Below, in pieces: positions 19,168 to 28,105 of a stretch of 64,000 nucleotides of DNA; within the stretch, counting starts at the first letter, position 1, and each line of letters begins with the position of its first letter. This DNA comes from [Ruminococcus] lactaris ATCC 29176 (GTDB lineage Bacteria > Bacillota > Clostridia > Lachnospirales > Lachnospiraceae). The stretch is taken from contig NZ_CP102292.1 of the NCBI RefSeq assembly GCF_025152405.1, forward strand, positions 434,001 through 498,000, in the 5' to 3' direction. The notes below the pieces were generated by a model that was given only the letters and a program-made list of their open reading frames with translations, was not told the origin of the DNA and ran no database searches. The position numbers and the translations under genes are program-made.

Positions 19168-19482
19168 ATGAAATATCAGGTGCAGGAAAATTGTCTGACG
19201 ATCTATCTTCCGAGAGAAGTAGATCATCATAATGCAGAGGAGATCAAAGCAGAGGCAGATGCGGTGATCGACAGAAATCATATCAAATATGTGATTTTTG
19301 ATTTTGACAGAACCGATTTTATGGACAGTTCAGGGATCGGAGTCATCATGGGAAGATATAAGACCATCAGTCTGATCGGAGGAGAAGTATGGGCAGTACA
19401 TACAAATGAAAGGATCAGGAAGATCCTCACATTATCGGGGGTTACAAAAATTATGCAGATCTACGAGGAGGAACGGGTATGA
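19168..19482 (+). CDS. spoIIAA: Anti-sigma-F factor antagonist SpoIIAA
   Basis: A 104-residue STAS-domain protein with the phosphorylatable Ser motif FMDSSGIGVIMGRY (Ser54/Ser55). Dephosphorylated SpoIIAA sequesters SpoIIAB and so frees sigma-F in the forespore. GAAGGAG at about 19151-19157 sets the ATG at 19168; upstream in-frame TTG codons have no such site. The stop overlaps the spoIIAB start by 4 nt. Confidence 0.95.
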   Translation: MKYQVQENCLTIYLPREVDHHNAEEIKAEADAVIDRNHIKYVIFDFDRTDFMDSSGIGVIMGRYKTISLIGGEVWAVHTNERIRKILTLSGVTKIMQIYEEERV

Positions 19483-19934
19483 GGGACACAAATGAAATGG
19501 AGATTCAGTTTGACAGTAAATCCTGCAATGAAGGATTTGCGAGAGTGGCAGTCGCAGCATTTCTGACACAGATGAATCCGACGGTGGAGGAAGTTGCGGA
19601 TGTAAAGACGGCAGTTTCGGAGGCAGTGACCAATGCCATCATTCACGGATATGAAAAGCGGAAGGGAAAGATCCGTATTTTCTGTCGGATCTTGGAAAAT
19701 CAATTTTTTATGGAAGTATCAGACAAAGGAAAAGGAATCCTGAATGTTGAAGAGGCGATGCAGCCTATGTATACGACAAAACCGGAAGAAGATCGTTCCG
19801 GGATGGGATTTGCGTTTATGGAAGCATTTATGGATGAGGTGAAAGTAAAATCGGAACCGGAAAAAGGAACGTGCGTCAGGATGAAAAAGATCATCGGAAA
19901 AGGACGGGAACTATGGACCACACAATCTCTCTGA
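19479..19934 (+). CDS. spoIIAB: Anti-sigma-F factor and serine kinase SpoIIAB
   Basis: A 151-residue GHKL ATPase with the N-box EAVTNAIIHGYE, G1 box VSDKGKGI and G2 box RSGMGFAFMEAFMD. It binds sigma-F in the ATP state and phosphorylates SpoIIAA. The ATGA overlap with spoIIAA indicates translational coupling, and its end overlaps sigF by 22 nt. Confidence 0.95.
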   Translation: MRDTNEMEIQFDSKSCNEGFARVAVAAFLTQMNPTVEEVADVKTAVSEAVTNAIIHGYEKRKGKIRIFCRILENQFFMEVSDKGKGILNVEEAMQPMYTTKPEEDRSGMGFAFMEAFMDEVKVKSEPEKGTCVRMKKIIGKGRELWTTQSL

Positions 19935-20626
19935 TCAGAAAATCTCACCATGGGGATAAAGAAGCGAGAGAACAACTGGTAAAAGAAAATGTAGGTCTGG
20001 TGTGGTGTGTGGTAAAGAGATTTTATGGGAGAGGTGCAGAGCCGGAAGATTTATTTCAGATCGGGAGCATCGGACTGTTAAAAGCGATCGATAAATTTGA
20101 TCTTTCTTATGATGTTCAGTTTTCGACGTATGCAGTACCTATGATATCAGGAGAGATCCGCCGGTTTTTAAGGGATGACGGAATGATAAAAGTGAGTCGT
20201 TCTTTAAAGAAACTTTCGTATAAATGTGGAAAGAAAAAGGAAGAACTGACTGAGCGGATGGGAAGAGAACCAACGATGGAGGAACTGGCGACATCGCTTG
20301 GGACGGAAAAAGAAGAACTTGTCCAGGCAATGGAGGCGGCAACGGAGGTAGAGTCGATCTACAGGCCGATCCATCAGGAGGGAGATTCGCAACTGAGCAT
20401 TCTGGACAGGCTGGAAGAAAAAAGCAGACCGGAAGAACATCTTCTGAACCGGATGATGCTGTCTCAGATTTTAGACGGACTGGACAAGGAGGAACGACAG
20501 TTGATCTATCTGAGGTATTTTCAGGAAAAGACACAGGCAGCAGTGGGGGAGATTCTGGGGATTTCACAGGTTCAGGTGTCGAGAATGGAAAAGAAAATAC
20601 TGGAGCGGATGAGAAAGCAGATGTGA
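19913..20626 (+). CDS. sigF: Forespore sigma factor F
   Basis: A 238-residue sigma-70-family factor with region 2 (NVGLVWCVVKRF...EDLFQIGSIGLLKAIDKFDLSYDVQFSTYAVPMISGEIRRFLRDDG), region 3 and region 4 (LDKEERQLIYLRYFQEKTQAAVGEILGISQVQVSRMEKKIL). It directs early forespore transcription. A Met further upstream is in frame, but the ATG at 19913 has a GGGA site and gives the normal MDHT... start. It is the third gene of the classic spoIIA operon. Confidence 0.96.
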   Translation: MDHTISLIRKSHHGDKEAREQLVKENVGLVWCVVKRFYGRGAEPEDLFQIGSIGLLKAIDKFDLSYDVQFSTYAVPMISGEIRRFLRDDGMIKVSRSLKKLSYKCGKKKEELTERMGREPTMEELATSLGTEKEELVQAMEAATEVESIYRPIHQEGDSQLSILDRLEEKSRPEEHLLNRMMLSQILDGLDKEERQLIYLRYFQEKTQAAVGEILGISQVQVSRMEKKILERMRKQM

Positions 20627-20634
20627 GCCGGTTA

Positions 20635-20790
20635 TAAATCCAAAAGAGAAAGAGAGAAAAAATAAAAAAAGAAGAGACCGAAAAAATCAAGGAGAAAGAA
20701 AATCGCAGATAAGTAGATCACAAATAAGAAAATAGCAAATACGAAAATCAGGAATAAGAAAATCAGAAATACGAGTTGCCAGGTATATCT
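20635..20790. repeat. AT/GA-rich degenerate repeats between sigF and the next ORF
   Basis: The stretch is dominated by recurring AAATAAGAAAATC / AAATACGAAAATC units and purine runs. It holds no convincing ORF and reads as degenerate slippage sequence. Confidence 0.4.
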
Positions 20791-20833
20791 TTCCACCGGA
20801 ATGGAATACTACCATAGAAAAAGACGGAAAGGT

Positions 20834-21088
20834 ATGGTGAGCAAAATGGAAAATGGACATGGAAAAGTATGGATCTGTCTGCTGATACTGGTTCTGGCCG
20901 CAGTGGTGATCGGACTTTTATATTATACGACTGCAGCAAAGGAACCGGATGAAGAAGGATTTTTAATTCGGGCAGAGCAGATGGAGTCAGGAGAGCCGGG
21001 AACAGGAAAACTGCACTTAGGAGAGTTACGATCAGAAGAATTGCAATCAGAACAAACGAGGAATGGGGTGACCGGATATGGCATCTGA
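20834..21088 (+). CDS. Small single-pass membrane protein inside the sporulation block
   Basis: About 85-95 residues depending on start (in-frame ATGs at 20801 and 20834; neither has a good ribosome site). It has one membrane helix (VWICLLILVLAAVVIGLLYY) followed by a Glu/Gly-rich repeat-like tail with GELRSEELQSEQ. It ends 11 nt inside the spoVAA start, so it is probably translated with it. I do not recognise a family; the position suggests a forespore role, which is inference. Confidence 0.5.
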   Translation: MVSKMENGHGKVWICLLILVLAAVVIGLLYYTTAAKEPDEEGFLIRAEQMESGEPGTGKLHLGELRSEELQSEQTRNGVTGYGI

Positions 21089-21728
21089 ATCTGTGACCGT
21101 TTATCTGAAAGGTGACCGGAATGTAGAAGTGACAAAGCAGGATGTGACACTGGGAGATATTCTGGAAATTGAATGTGCAGATAAGCTGCTGCAGTCCAAA
21201 ATCCGGGTTTTGAAAATTCTCAGGATCCGAGAAGAAAAGGAACAGCGTTTTGTAATCTCTCTTTTAAAAATCATAGATCTCATCCATGAGCGGTATCCGA
21301 AAGTAGAAATACGGAATCTTGGAGAGAGTGACGTGATCGTAACATATGAAAATCAGAAGACATCACCAATGATCTGGCATCTTCTGAAAACCGCAGTGGT
21401 AACAGTCATTATTTTTTGCGGATCAGCATTTTCAATCATGGCATTTAACAATGATGTGGATGTATCGAAACTGTTCGGACAGATCTATGAACTGGTTATA
21501 GGAAAAGAATCGAATGGCTTTACGATCCTGGAGATCATGTATTCCGTCGGACTGGTAGTTGGAATCCTTATTTTCTTTAATCATTTCGGAAAAAAACGGT
21601 TTACGGTAGATCCGACTCCCATGGAAGTACAGATGCGTCAGTATGAGAATGATATTCAGACGACGCTGGTGGAAGATGCTGCGAGAAGAAAGAAGGAAAT
21701 TGACCTGGAAAATGGAGGAGGAAAATGA
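21078..21728 (+). CDS. spoVAA: Stage V sporulation protein AA
   Basis: The 216-residue protein starts with a soluble domain (SESVTVYLKGDRNVEVTKQDVTLGDILEIECAD) matching SpoVAA. Two membrane helices follow (about residues 100-120 and 155-175) and then a charged tail. SpoVA proteins form the spore inner-membrane channel complex for dipicolinic acid. It overlaps spoVAB by 4 nt. The order sigF to spoVAA matches Bacillus. Confidence 0.88.
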   Translation: MASESVTVYLKGDRNVEVTKQDVTLGDILEIECADKLLQSKIRVLKILRIREEKEQRFVISLLKIIDLIHERYPKVEIRNLGESDVIVTYENQKTSPMIWHLLKTAVVTVIIFCGSAFSIMAFNNDVDVSKLFGQIYELVIGKESNGFTILEIMYSVGLVVGILIFFNHFGKKRFTVDPTPMEVQMRQYENDIQTTLVEDAARRKKEIDLENGGGK

Positions 21729-22144
21729 TGTGGGCAGGGCAGATTTTTCTCGGTATTCTGGGGATGAGTGCAGGCGTTGTCGTGGCAGGAGGCTTATTTT
21801 CTTTTATTGTAGAACTCGGGGTGATTTCGGATTTTGCAGACCGCACCCATACTGCAAACCGCATCCTGCTTTATGAGGATGCGGTTTCAGCCGGGGCAAT
21901 CCTTGGAAATGTCTTTCAGATCTTTCGGATTGGAATTCCCGGACAGTCCGTGCTGTTGGCATTTTTCGGACTATTTGCCGGGATTTTTGTCGGCTGCTGG
22001 TCGATGGCACTTGCAGAGATCCTGAATGTATTTCCAATCTTTATGAGACGTGCCAGGATCGTCCGGTATGCAGCAGTCTTTATTCTGATGCTGGCACTGG
22101 GAAAAGGAATCGGTGCAGGACTCTTTTTCTGGAAAGGTTGGTAA
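21725..22144 (+). CDS. spoVAB: Stage V sporulation protein AB
   Basis: A 139-residue integral membrane protein with four hydrophobic segments and the SpoVAB pattern GMSAGVVVAGGLFSFIVELGVISDFADRTHTANRILLYEDAVSAGAILG. It overlaps spoVAA by ATGA. No spoVAC, spoVAD or spoVAE follows; the next gene is a convergent MATE transporter. Confidence 0.9.
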   Translation: MMWAGQIFLGILGMSAGVVVAGGLFSFIVELGVISDFADRTHTANRILLYEDAVSAGAILGNVFQIFRIGIPGQSVLLAFFGLFAGIFVGCWSMALAEILNVFPIFMRRARIVRYAAVFILMLALGKGIGAGLFFWKGW

Positions 22145-22153
22145 TAAGAAAGC

Positions 22154-23482
22154 TTAATAATGATACTTTTTCTTTTCCTGAAGCAGGAAAGAGCCAGTTA
22201 CGATCAGCGTGAGAAATTCTGCTGCCGTAATTGCACACCAGATACCGTTGAGACCGAAAAATATCGGGAGGATCAGCAGTGCGAGTGTCTGGATCACCAA
22301 AGTACGTAGGGTGGAAATGATCGCAGAAATTTTCCCATTATTCAGTCCGGTGAAAAATGCTGATCCGAAAATATTAAATCCGCTGAACAGATAGGAAATT
22401 GCATAAAGCATAAAGCCGGTCCGTGTCATTTTGCACAGAACAAGATCATATCCTACGAACAGACGGGCGATCGGAAGAGCCAGCAGTTCGGAAAGCAGTG
22501 TAATGGAAAGTGCAGTAACTCCTGTGATCCGCAGACTCTTTGTCAGCAGATTATGGAGTTCAGACTTATTATCTGCCCCGTAATGATATCCGACGATGGG
22601 ATTGATCCCGATAGCATATCCAAGGTAGATGGAAGTTGCGATAAAAGAGGCATACATGACCACTCCGTAGGCAGCGATTCCATTTTCGGCAGCAGCATGC
22701 ATCAGTTGGAAGTTATAGATCACCGATACCAGGGAGGTGGACAGGTTGGATAACATTTCCGAAGATCCATTTCCACAGGCTTTGCGGATACTTTTCCAGT
22801 CAAAGGCAGCGGGACGCAGAAGCAGTCCGCTGTTATTTTTATGAAGAAAATAGATCAGCGGGATAAAGCCTCCGACAAATTCGCTGGCACAGGTTGCAAC
22901 TGCAGCACCGGTAATTCCAAACTTTAAGATCCCGACCAGTGTAAAGTCAAGTATAACATTGGTGAGTCCTGCAAGGATCGAGATCCGAAGTCCGAGTTTT
23001 TGTTTCCCGGCAGTGGCGAGGAAACTCTGGAAACTGTTCTGAAGCATAAAAAATGGTTCAGAAAGAAGAAGAATCCGTCCATACAGGATTGCATCTTCCC
23101 GGATCAGATCGCTTGCACCAAGCAGAGAAACGATCTGCGGCATAAAGATAAAGCCCAAAAAAGCGATGATGGATGCCCCGAGAAGAATAAGTTCTATGAG
23201 CATGGAAAAGACTTCATTTGCTTTTTTAGGATTTTTCAGACCAAGATAAAAGGCTACCAATGCACTGCCACCTGTTCCGATCATAAATCCCAGAGAAGAA
23301 ACGCCCATCAGGACAGGCATGATCAGATTTACTGCTGCAAATGCATTCTTGCCGGCATAATTTGATACGAAGAATCCGTCAACAATACTGTAAACAGAAG
23401 TCAGGATCATCATGGCAACGCAGGGGAGGACATAGAGGATCAGTTTTTTATAAGTAAAATGTTCAGAAAGTTTCAGTTCCAT
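22154..23482 (-). CDS. MATE-family efflux transporter
   Basis: A 442-residue, 12-helix protein of the MatE family (repeated PVLMGVSSLGFMIGTGGSALVAFYLG and INPIVGYHYGA motifs, which recur in both halves). It should export drugs or toxic metabolites by cation antiport. Its start overlaps the end of the upstream marR-type gene by 10 nt, so the two form an operon and the regulator probably controls the pump. Confidence 0.9.
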   Translation of the reverse strand: MELKLSEHFTYKKLILYVLPCVAMMILTSVYSIVDGFFVSNYAGKNAFAAVNLIMPVLMGVSSLGFMIGTGGSALVAFYLGLKNPKKANEVFSMLIELILLGASIIAFLGFIFMPQIVSLLGASDLIREDAILYGRILLLSEPFFMLQNSFQSFLATAGKQKLGLRISILAGLTNVILDFTLVGILKFGITGAAVATCASEFVGGFIPLIYFLHKNNSGLLLRPAAFDWKSIRKACGNGSSEMLSNLSTSLVSVIYNFQLMHAAAENGIAAYGVVMYASFIATSIYLGYAIGINPIVGYHYGADNKSELHNLLTKSLRITGVTALSITLLSELLALPIARLFVGYDLVLCKMTRTGFMLYAISYLFSGFNIFGSAFFTGLNNGKISAIISTLRTLVIQTLALLILPIFFGLNGIWCAITAAEFLTLIVTGSFLLQEKKKYHY

Positions 23483-23949
23483 AATTGTTCAGAATACTCC
23501 TTTAATGAGGTGAGTTGTTGCTGCATGAGCTTCAGGAGAAGGCTGCGTTCCTCCGCTGAAAAAGCAGAAAAAGAGTGGATGTCTGCCTGTACCAGTGGGG
23601 CAACATAAGCTGCGGCAAGTTCTTCTCCCTTTGGTGTGAGCCGGAGGTATTTGATATTTCCAGATCCTTTTTGCGTGAAAAGTGAGACCAGTCCATCGGA
23701 AACCAGTTTTTTCACGGCTGAATTTACGGTCTGACGTGGAAAATACCATTTTTCACAAAGATCTGCCTGACTCAGCGGTGCCGGTGAAGTTACGACAATC
23801 GTATATAAAATCCAGTAAGAAGTGCGTGGAAGACTGGATTTGCGGGCAGCTTTCTGCCAGATATCATCCTGTTCTTTCCAAAGCCGGTTATAGAGTTCCA
23901 GTTGTCCGATGAGGACGGAGTCCTTTTGCAGAGTCTTTTGTATAGTCAT
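23473..23949 (-). CDS. MarR-family transcriptional regulator
   Basis: The 158-residue protein has a winged helix: LSQADLCEKWYFPRQTVNSAVKKLVSDGLVSLF (helix-turn-helix) and GSGNIKYLRLTPKGEELA (wing). It is translationally coupled to the MATE gene. Two palindromes in its own promoter (24000-24013 and 24032-24045) are likely operators for autoregulation. The ligand is unknown. Confidence 0.88.
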   Translation of the reverse strand: MTIQKTLQKDSVLIGQLELYNRLWKEQDDIWQKAARKSSLPRTSYWILYTIVVTSPAPLSQADLCEKWYFPRQTVNSAVKKLVSDGLVSLFTQKGSGNIKYLRLTPKGEELAAAYVAPLVQADIHSFSAFSAEERSLLLKLMQQQLTSLKEYSEQLWN

Positions 23950-23999
23950 GAGATACCTCCAGTCAAAAAATGTAAATCTGAAAAAATGGTTCAGTGTAT

Positions 24000-24053
24000 A
24001 TCCGAAATCGGATTAGTATGGCTGATTGTATATCCGATTTCGGATTTTGTCAA
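24000..24053 (-). promoter_or_regulatory. marR-MATE promoter with two palindromic operators
   Basis: On the minus strand TTGACA (24053-24048), a 17-nt spacer and TACAAT (24030-24025) form a near-consensus promoter. ATCCGA-TT-TCGGAT (24032-24045) lies entirely inside the spacer. ATCCGA-AA-TCGGAT (24000-24013) lies just past the -10 element. The centres are 32 bp apart, about three helical turns. This layout fits repression by the adjacent MarR protein. Confidence 0.8.
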
Positions 24054-24225
24054 GAGGGATTGGTGTATTCCTGTTACGGAGACAACGGATTTGAACGAGA
24101 GAGTTGAGTAAGAAACAATATTTTGTGTGAAGATAAAAGCACGCAAAGAATACTTGTGCGGTTGTTGGGGATATGTTAAACTGTTTCATATTGAAAATGA
24201 AAGTGAGGGAAGAAAATAGCAGATT

Positions 24226-24954
24226 ATGAGATTATTGATAGATGAAAAAGAGTTGGCACTACTCTTAGAAAAGAAAAGAGATCTTATAGGAAATAAAGTA
24301 ACTATTGATACAATTATTGCTGGAATTTCTTTTTTACTTTCAGTTTTTACAGCCAGTTATGATGATTTACTGGGGATTCGTGGAGCAGGAATCGCTTTAA
24401 AGACGATCTTTTGTATGATTGGAATTGTTTATTGCCTGAAAATTGTGAAAGATGTTTCAGAAATGGTAAAAAATAAGTATGATCATGAAGTACTGCTGCA
24501 GGATATTGAGCATTTGAATATGATTCAGCATAATCATTCTCTTATTGCAATAAAAAATCAAGTGGGTGAAGAAAAGCGTTATCTTGTATACTATGATGAA
24601 AGATGGGATTGCAAATTATTTTTAAATTATAAAACTCAGAATGGAAATAATGAAGCAGCGTTGAAGGAACAGGTGTCAGTTGATCTGAATTTGAATAGTG
24701 GCGATATAACGTGTAATTACGTAACATCAAGGGTACAGGAGAAATACTCTGTCAGCCATCAGGAGACGAGAGTTTATAATCACAGGTTATATGAGATGTA
24801 TTTTAATAATATTCCTGATGAATTTAGAAAAGATAATTTTGAAATAAGTGGAAGGCATTATTACTGGATGACAATAGATGAGATGGAAAAAGATGACAAT
24901 ATAAAGAAAAAGAATTTAGACGTTGTTGATTTCGTAAAAGAATATATAAAATGA
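24226..24954 (+). CDS. Two-TM protein with NUDIX-like domain (SMODS-associated NUDIX type?)
   Basis: A 242-residue protein. Residues 24-70 hold two hydrophobic helices (VTIDTIIAGISFLLSVFTASY and GAGIALKTIFCMIGIVYCLKIV). After a linker, the C-terminal part reads like a degenerate NUDIX fold: RYLVYYDERWDCKLFLNY...EAALKEQVSVDLNLNSGDITCNYV, then HQETRVYNHRLYEMYF. I recognise a resemblance to the 2TM/NUDIX effectors linked to CD-NTases, but no cyclase or other defence gene is adjacent. The codon usage is AT-richer than its neighbours. It is flanked by its own terminator. The assignment is tentative. Confidence 0.5.
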   Translation: MRLLIDEKELALLLEKKRDLIGNKVTIDTIIAGISFLLSVFTASYDDLLGIRGAGIALKTIFCMIGIVYCLKIVKDVSEMVKNKYDHEVLLQDIEHLNMIQHNHSLIAIKNQVGEEKRYLVYYDERWDCKLFLNYKTQNGNNEAALKEQVSVDLNLNSGDITCNYVTSRVQEKYSVSHQETRVYNHRLYEMYFNNIPDEFRKDNFEISGRHYYWMTIDEMEKDDNIKKKNLDVVDFVKEYIK

Positions 24955-24979
24955 AATACTGAAAATGTTCAGAAGGTAT

Positions 24980-25011
24980 AAAGGATCGGGGCAGTTTACC
25001 GGTCCTTTTTG
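24980..25011 (+). terminator. Intrinsic terminator after the 2TM/NUDIX-like gene
   Basis: AAGGATCGG pairs with CCGGTCCTT, followed by TTTTTG. Confidence 0.75.
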
Positions 25012-25043
25012 TATCCCGATGCCTGATATACGTGTGGCTTTTC

Positions 25044-25072
25044 TTGTATTTGTCATGAAAATCGGATATACT
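25044..25072 (+). promoter_or_regulatory. Promoter of the M16C peptidase gene
   Basis: TTGTAT (25044-25049), a 17-nt spacer and TATACT (25067-25072). Confidence 0.65.
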
Positions 25073-25149
25073 AGGAATATTGAACAGTGATAGGATTTCT
25101 GGCATTCTATGTATTTCACATAACAGAAAGAAGAACGAGGAGAGAAAAA

Positions 25150-28074
25150 ATGAGCATATATGATCTGACAGCATATGAAGTACTTCAGCAGGAAGATTTA
25201 TCTGATTTGAAGTCCAAAGGAACGCTTCTGAAGCATAAAAAGAGTGGTGCGAGAGTACTTCTGATGGAGAATGATGATGAAAATAAGGTCTTTACGATCG
25301 GTTTCCGTACGCCTCCGTCCGACAGCACGGGAGTTCCGCATATTATGGAACATTCAGTTCTGTGCGGATCGAGAGAATTTCCGGTGAAAGATCCTTTTGT
25401 CGAGCTGGTAAAGGGATCTTTGAATACATTTCTGAACGCAATGACGTATCCTGACAAGACGGTTTATCCGGTTGCAAGCTGCAATGATAAGGATTTTCAG
25501 AATCTGATGCATGTGTATATGGATGCGGTATTTTATCCGGATATCTACAAGCAGGATAAGACTTTCCGCCAGGAAGGCTGGAGCTATAAACTGGATGATC
25601 CGGATGGGGAACTGACGATCAGCGGAGTTGTATATAACGAGATGAAAGGAGCGTACTCTTCACCGGAAGGTGTGCTGGACCGCGTGATCCAGAGTTCGCT
25701 TTTTACGGATACGACTTATGCAGTTGATTCAGGTGGAGATCCTGAGGTGATCCCACAGTTGACTTATGAGCAGTTTTTGGACTTCCACAGAAAGTATTAC
25801 CACCCATCCAACAGTTATATTTATCTGTATGGCGATATGGATATGGAAGAGAAACTGAGATGGCTGGATGAAAAATATCTTTCTCACTTTGAAAATGAAC
25901 CGGTTGATTCAGAGATCCATCTGCAAAAGCCATTTACTGAGATGAGAGAAGTAGTTCAGAATTATTCGATTACGAGTGAAGAAAGTGAAGAAGATAATAC
26001 TTATCTTTCTTATAATAAAGTAGTGGGAACGTCACTGGATGAGAAATTATATCTGGCATTTGAGATTCTGGATTATGCACTGCTGTCTGCACCGGGAGCA
26101 CCGCTTAAGAAAGCTCTGATCGATGCAGGAATCGGAAAGGATGTATCCGGTTCTTTTGACAGTGGAATCTATCAGCCGGTATTCTCCATTGTTGCAAAGA
26201 ATGCCAACGTGGAGCAGAAAGAGGCATTTATCAGTACGATTGAGGATACACTGAGAAAAATTGCTGAAGAAGGAATCGATAAAAAGGCACTCCGGGCGGG
26301 AATTAATTATCATGAATTCCGTTTCCGGGAGGCAGATTTCGGAAGTTATCCGCGGGGACTGATGTATGGACTCCAGTTATTTGACAGTTGGTTATATGAT
26401 GAAGAAAAGCCTTTTATCCATATGAAAGCAATCCCGACCTTTGAGTTCCTGAAAGAGCAGGTTGAGACAGGATATTTTGAAGAGCTGATCCGTGAATACA
26501 TTTTAGACAATCCGCATGGTTCAATCGTGATCATCAGACCGGAACAGGGGATGACGGCACGTATGGATAAGGAACTGGCAGATCGTCTGCAGGCGTATAA
26601 AGAGGGCCTTTCAGCAGAAGAAATCGCGGCTCTTGTAAAAGCAACGAAGGAGCTGGAAGCGTATCAGGAAGAAGAGTCTGCACCGGAAGATCTTGCAAAG
26701 ATACCGGTTCTCGGACGGGAAGATATTTCAAGGGAGATTGCACCAATTTATAATGAAGAGCGTCAGACAGACGGAGTGAAATTGCTTTATCACGATGTGG
26801 AGACGAATGGGATCGGATATGTGACAGCTCTGTTCGATCTTTCGGAAATCGAAGAAGAACTGCTTCCATATGCAGGAATCCTGCAGAGTGTTCTCGGCAT
26901 CATTGATACAGAGCATTATGGATACGGAGAACTTTTCAATGAGATCAATGTGCATACCGGTGGAATCGGAACTTCACTGGAGCTGTATACAGATGTGACA
27001 AAAGTGAAAGAAAAAGAGTTCCGTGCAACGTTTGAAATCAAAGGAAAAGCACTTTATCCGAAGCTGGATGTACTTTTTGCCATGATGCGTGAGATCCTGA
27101 TGGAGTCGAAGCTGGGAGATGAAAAGCGTCTGAAAGAAATTTTATCCATGCTGAAGACAAGACTTCAGACCTCTTTCCTTTCAGCCGGACATACGACAGC
27201 AGTACTGCGTTCACTTTCCTACACTTCTCCGATCGCAAGATTCAGGGATATTACCAGTGGAATTGGATTTTATGAAGTTGTAAAAGATCTGGAAGAGAAT
27301 TTTGAAGAAAGAAAAGAACTGTTGATCGAAAATTTGAAAAAGATCGCAGGACGTATTTTCAGAAAAGAGAATCTTATGCTCAGTTATACTTCCGCACAGG
27401 AGGGACTTGCAGTACTGGAAAAAGCAGTGCCACAGTTTGCAGATTCACTTCATACGGGAGAAAAAGAGAGCCACGGACAGTGCATCATCCACTGTAAGAA
27501 GAGAAATGAGGGCTTCAGAACTTCCTCCAAAGTCCAGTATGTGGCAAGGACCGGTAACTTTATTGATGGTGGAGCAGAATATACGGGTGCATTGCAGATT
27601 CTGAAAGTCATTTTAAGTTATGATTATCTGTGGCAGAATGTACGTGTAAAAGGAGGAGCGTATGGCTGTATGAGCGGCTTTAACCGGATCGGAGAGGGGT
27701 ATTTAGTTTCTTACAGAGATCCGAATCTTGAAAAGACGATGGAAATTTACGAAGGAGTCGTAGATTATCTGAAGAATTTTGATATAGATGACAGAGATAT
27801 GAATAAGTTTATTATCGGTACGATCAGTAATTTAGACCGTCCGATGAATCCGGCGGCAAAGGGCAGCCGCTCATTGAATCTGTATATGAACCGGATTACA
27901 GAAGAGATGATCCGCAGGGAAAGAGAACAGATCCTGGATGCACAGCAGGAGGATATCCGTGGACTGGCAACAGTACTGGAGGCGGTATTGGCAGCCGGAG
28001 AATTGTGTGTGATCGGAAGCGAGGAGAAGATCGAAGACGCGAAGGAAATGTTTGGAGAGATCAGGACACTTTAA
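25150..28074 (+). CDS. M16C-family (presequence-protease-like) metallopeptidase
   Basis: About 974 residues, the length of the M16C/PreP family of inverzincins. The inverted zinc motif HxxEH is at His64-Glu67-His68 (HIMEH), and a downstream Glu is in YNEMKGAYSSPEG. The four-domain clamshell layout is evident, with a second, inactive M16 half (VKGGAYGCMSGFNRIGEGYLVSYRDPN). It degrades peptides, probably in the cytoplasm, since no signal peptide is present. A GAGGAGAG site precedes the ATG at 25150, although the frame is open upstream to 25087. Confidence 0.92.
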   Translation: MSIYDLTAYEVLQQEDLSDLKSKGTLLKHKKSGARVLLMENDDENKVFTIGFRTPPSDSTGVPHIMEHSVLCGSREFPVKDPFVELVKGSLNTFLNAMTYPDKTVYPVASCNDKDFQNLMHVYMDAVFYPDIYKQDKTFRQEGWSYKLDDPDGELTISGVVYNEMKGAYSSPEGVLDRVIQSSLFTDTTYAVDSGGDPEVIPQLTYEQFLDFHRKYYHPSNSYIYLYGDMDMEEKLRWLDEKYLSHFENEPVDSEIHLQKPFTEMREVVQNYSITSEESEEDNTYLSYNKVVGTSLDEKLYLAFEILDYALLSAPGAPLKKALIDAGIGKDVSGSFDSGIYQPVFSIVAKNANVEQKEAFISTIEDTLRKIAEEGIDKKALRAGINYHEFRFREADFGSYPRGLMYGLQLFDSWLYDEEKPFIHMKAIPTFEFLKEQVETGYFEELIREYILDNPHGSIVIIRPEQGMTARMDKELADRLQAYKEGLSAEEIAALVKATKELEAYQEEESAPEDLAKIPVLGREDISREIAPIYNEERQTDGVKLLYHDVETNGIGYVTALFDLSEIEEELLPYAGILQSVLGIIDTEHYGYGELFNEINVHTGGIGTSLELYTDVTKVKEKEFRATFEIKGKALYPKLDVLFAMMREILMESKLGDEKRLKEILSMLKTRLQTSFLSAGHTTAVLRSLSYTSPIARFRDITSGIGFYEVVKDLEENFEERKELLIENLKKIAGRIFRKENLMLSYTSAQEGLAVLEKAVPQFADSLHTGEKESHGQCIIHCKKRNEGFRTSSKVQYVARTGNFIDGGAEYTGALQILKVILSYDYLWQNVRVKGGAYGCMSGFNRIGEGYLVSYRDPNLEKTMEIYEGVVDYLKNFDIDDRDMNKFIIGTISNLDRPMNPAAKGSRSLNLYMNRITEEMIRREREQILDAQQEDIRGLATVLEAVLAAGELCVIGSEEKIEDAKEMFGEIRTL

Positions 28075-28105
28075 AATACTGGGATGAAAAGAAGAAGGAG
28101 CAGAG

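Noticed and set aside
24226..24954. A complete CBASS or Pycsar operon
   Set aside because: Only an effector-like protein is present; the neighbouring genes are a MarR/MATE pair and an M16 peptidase, with no cyclase, E1/E2 or HORMA/TRIP13 gene.
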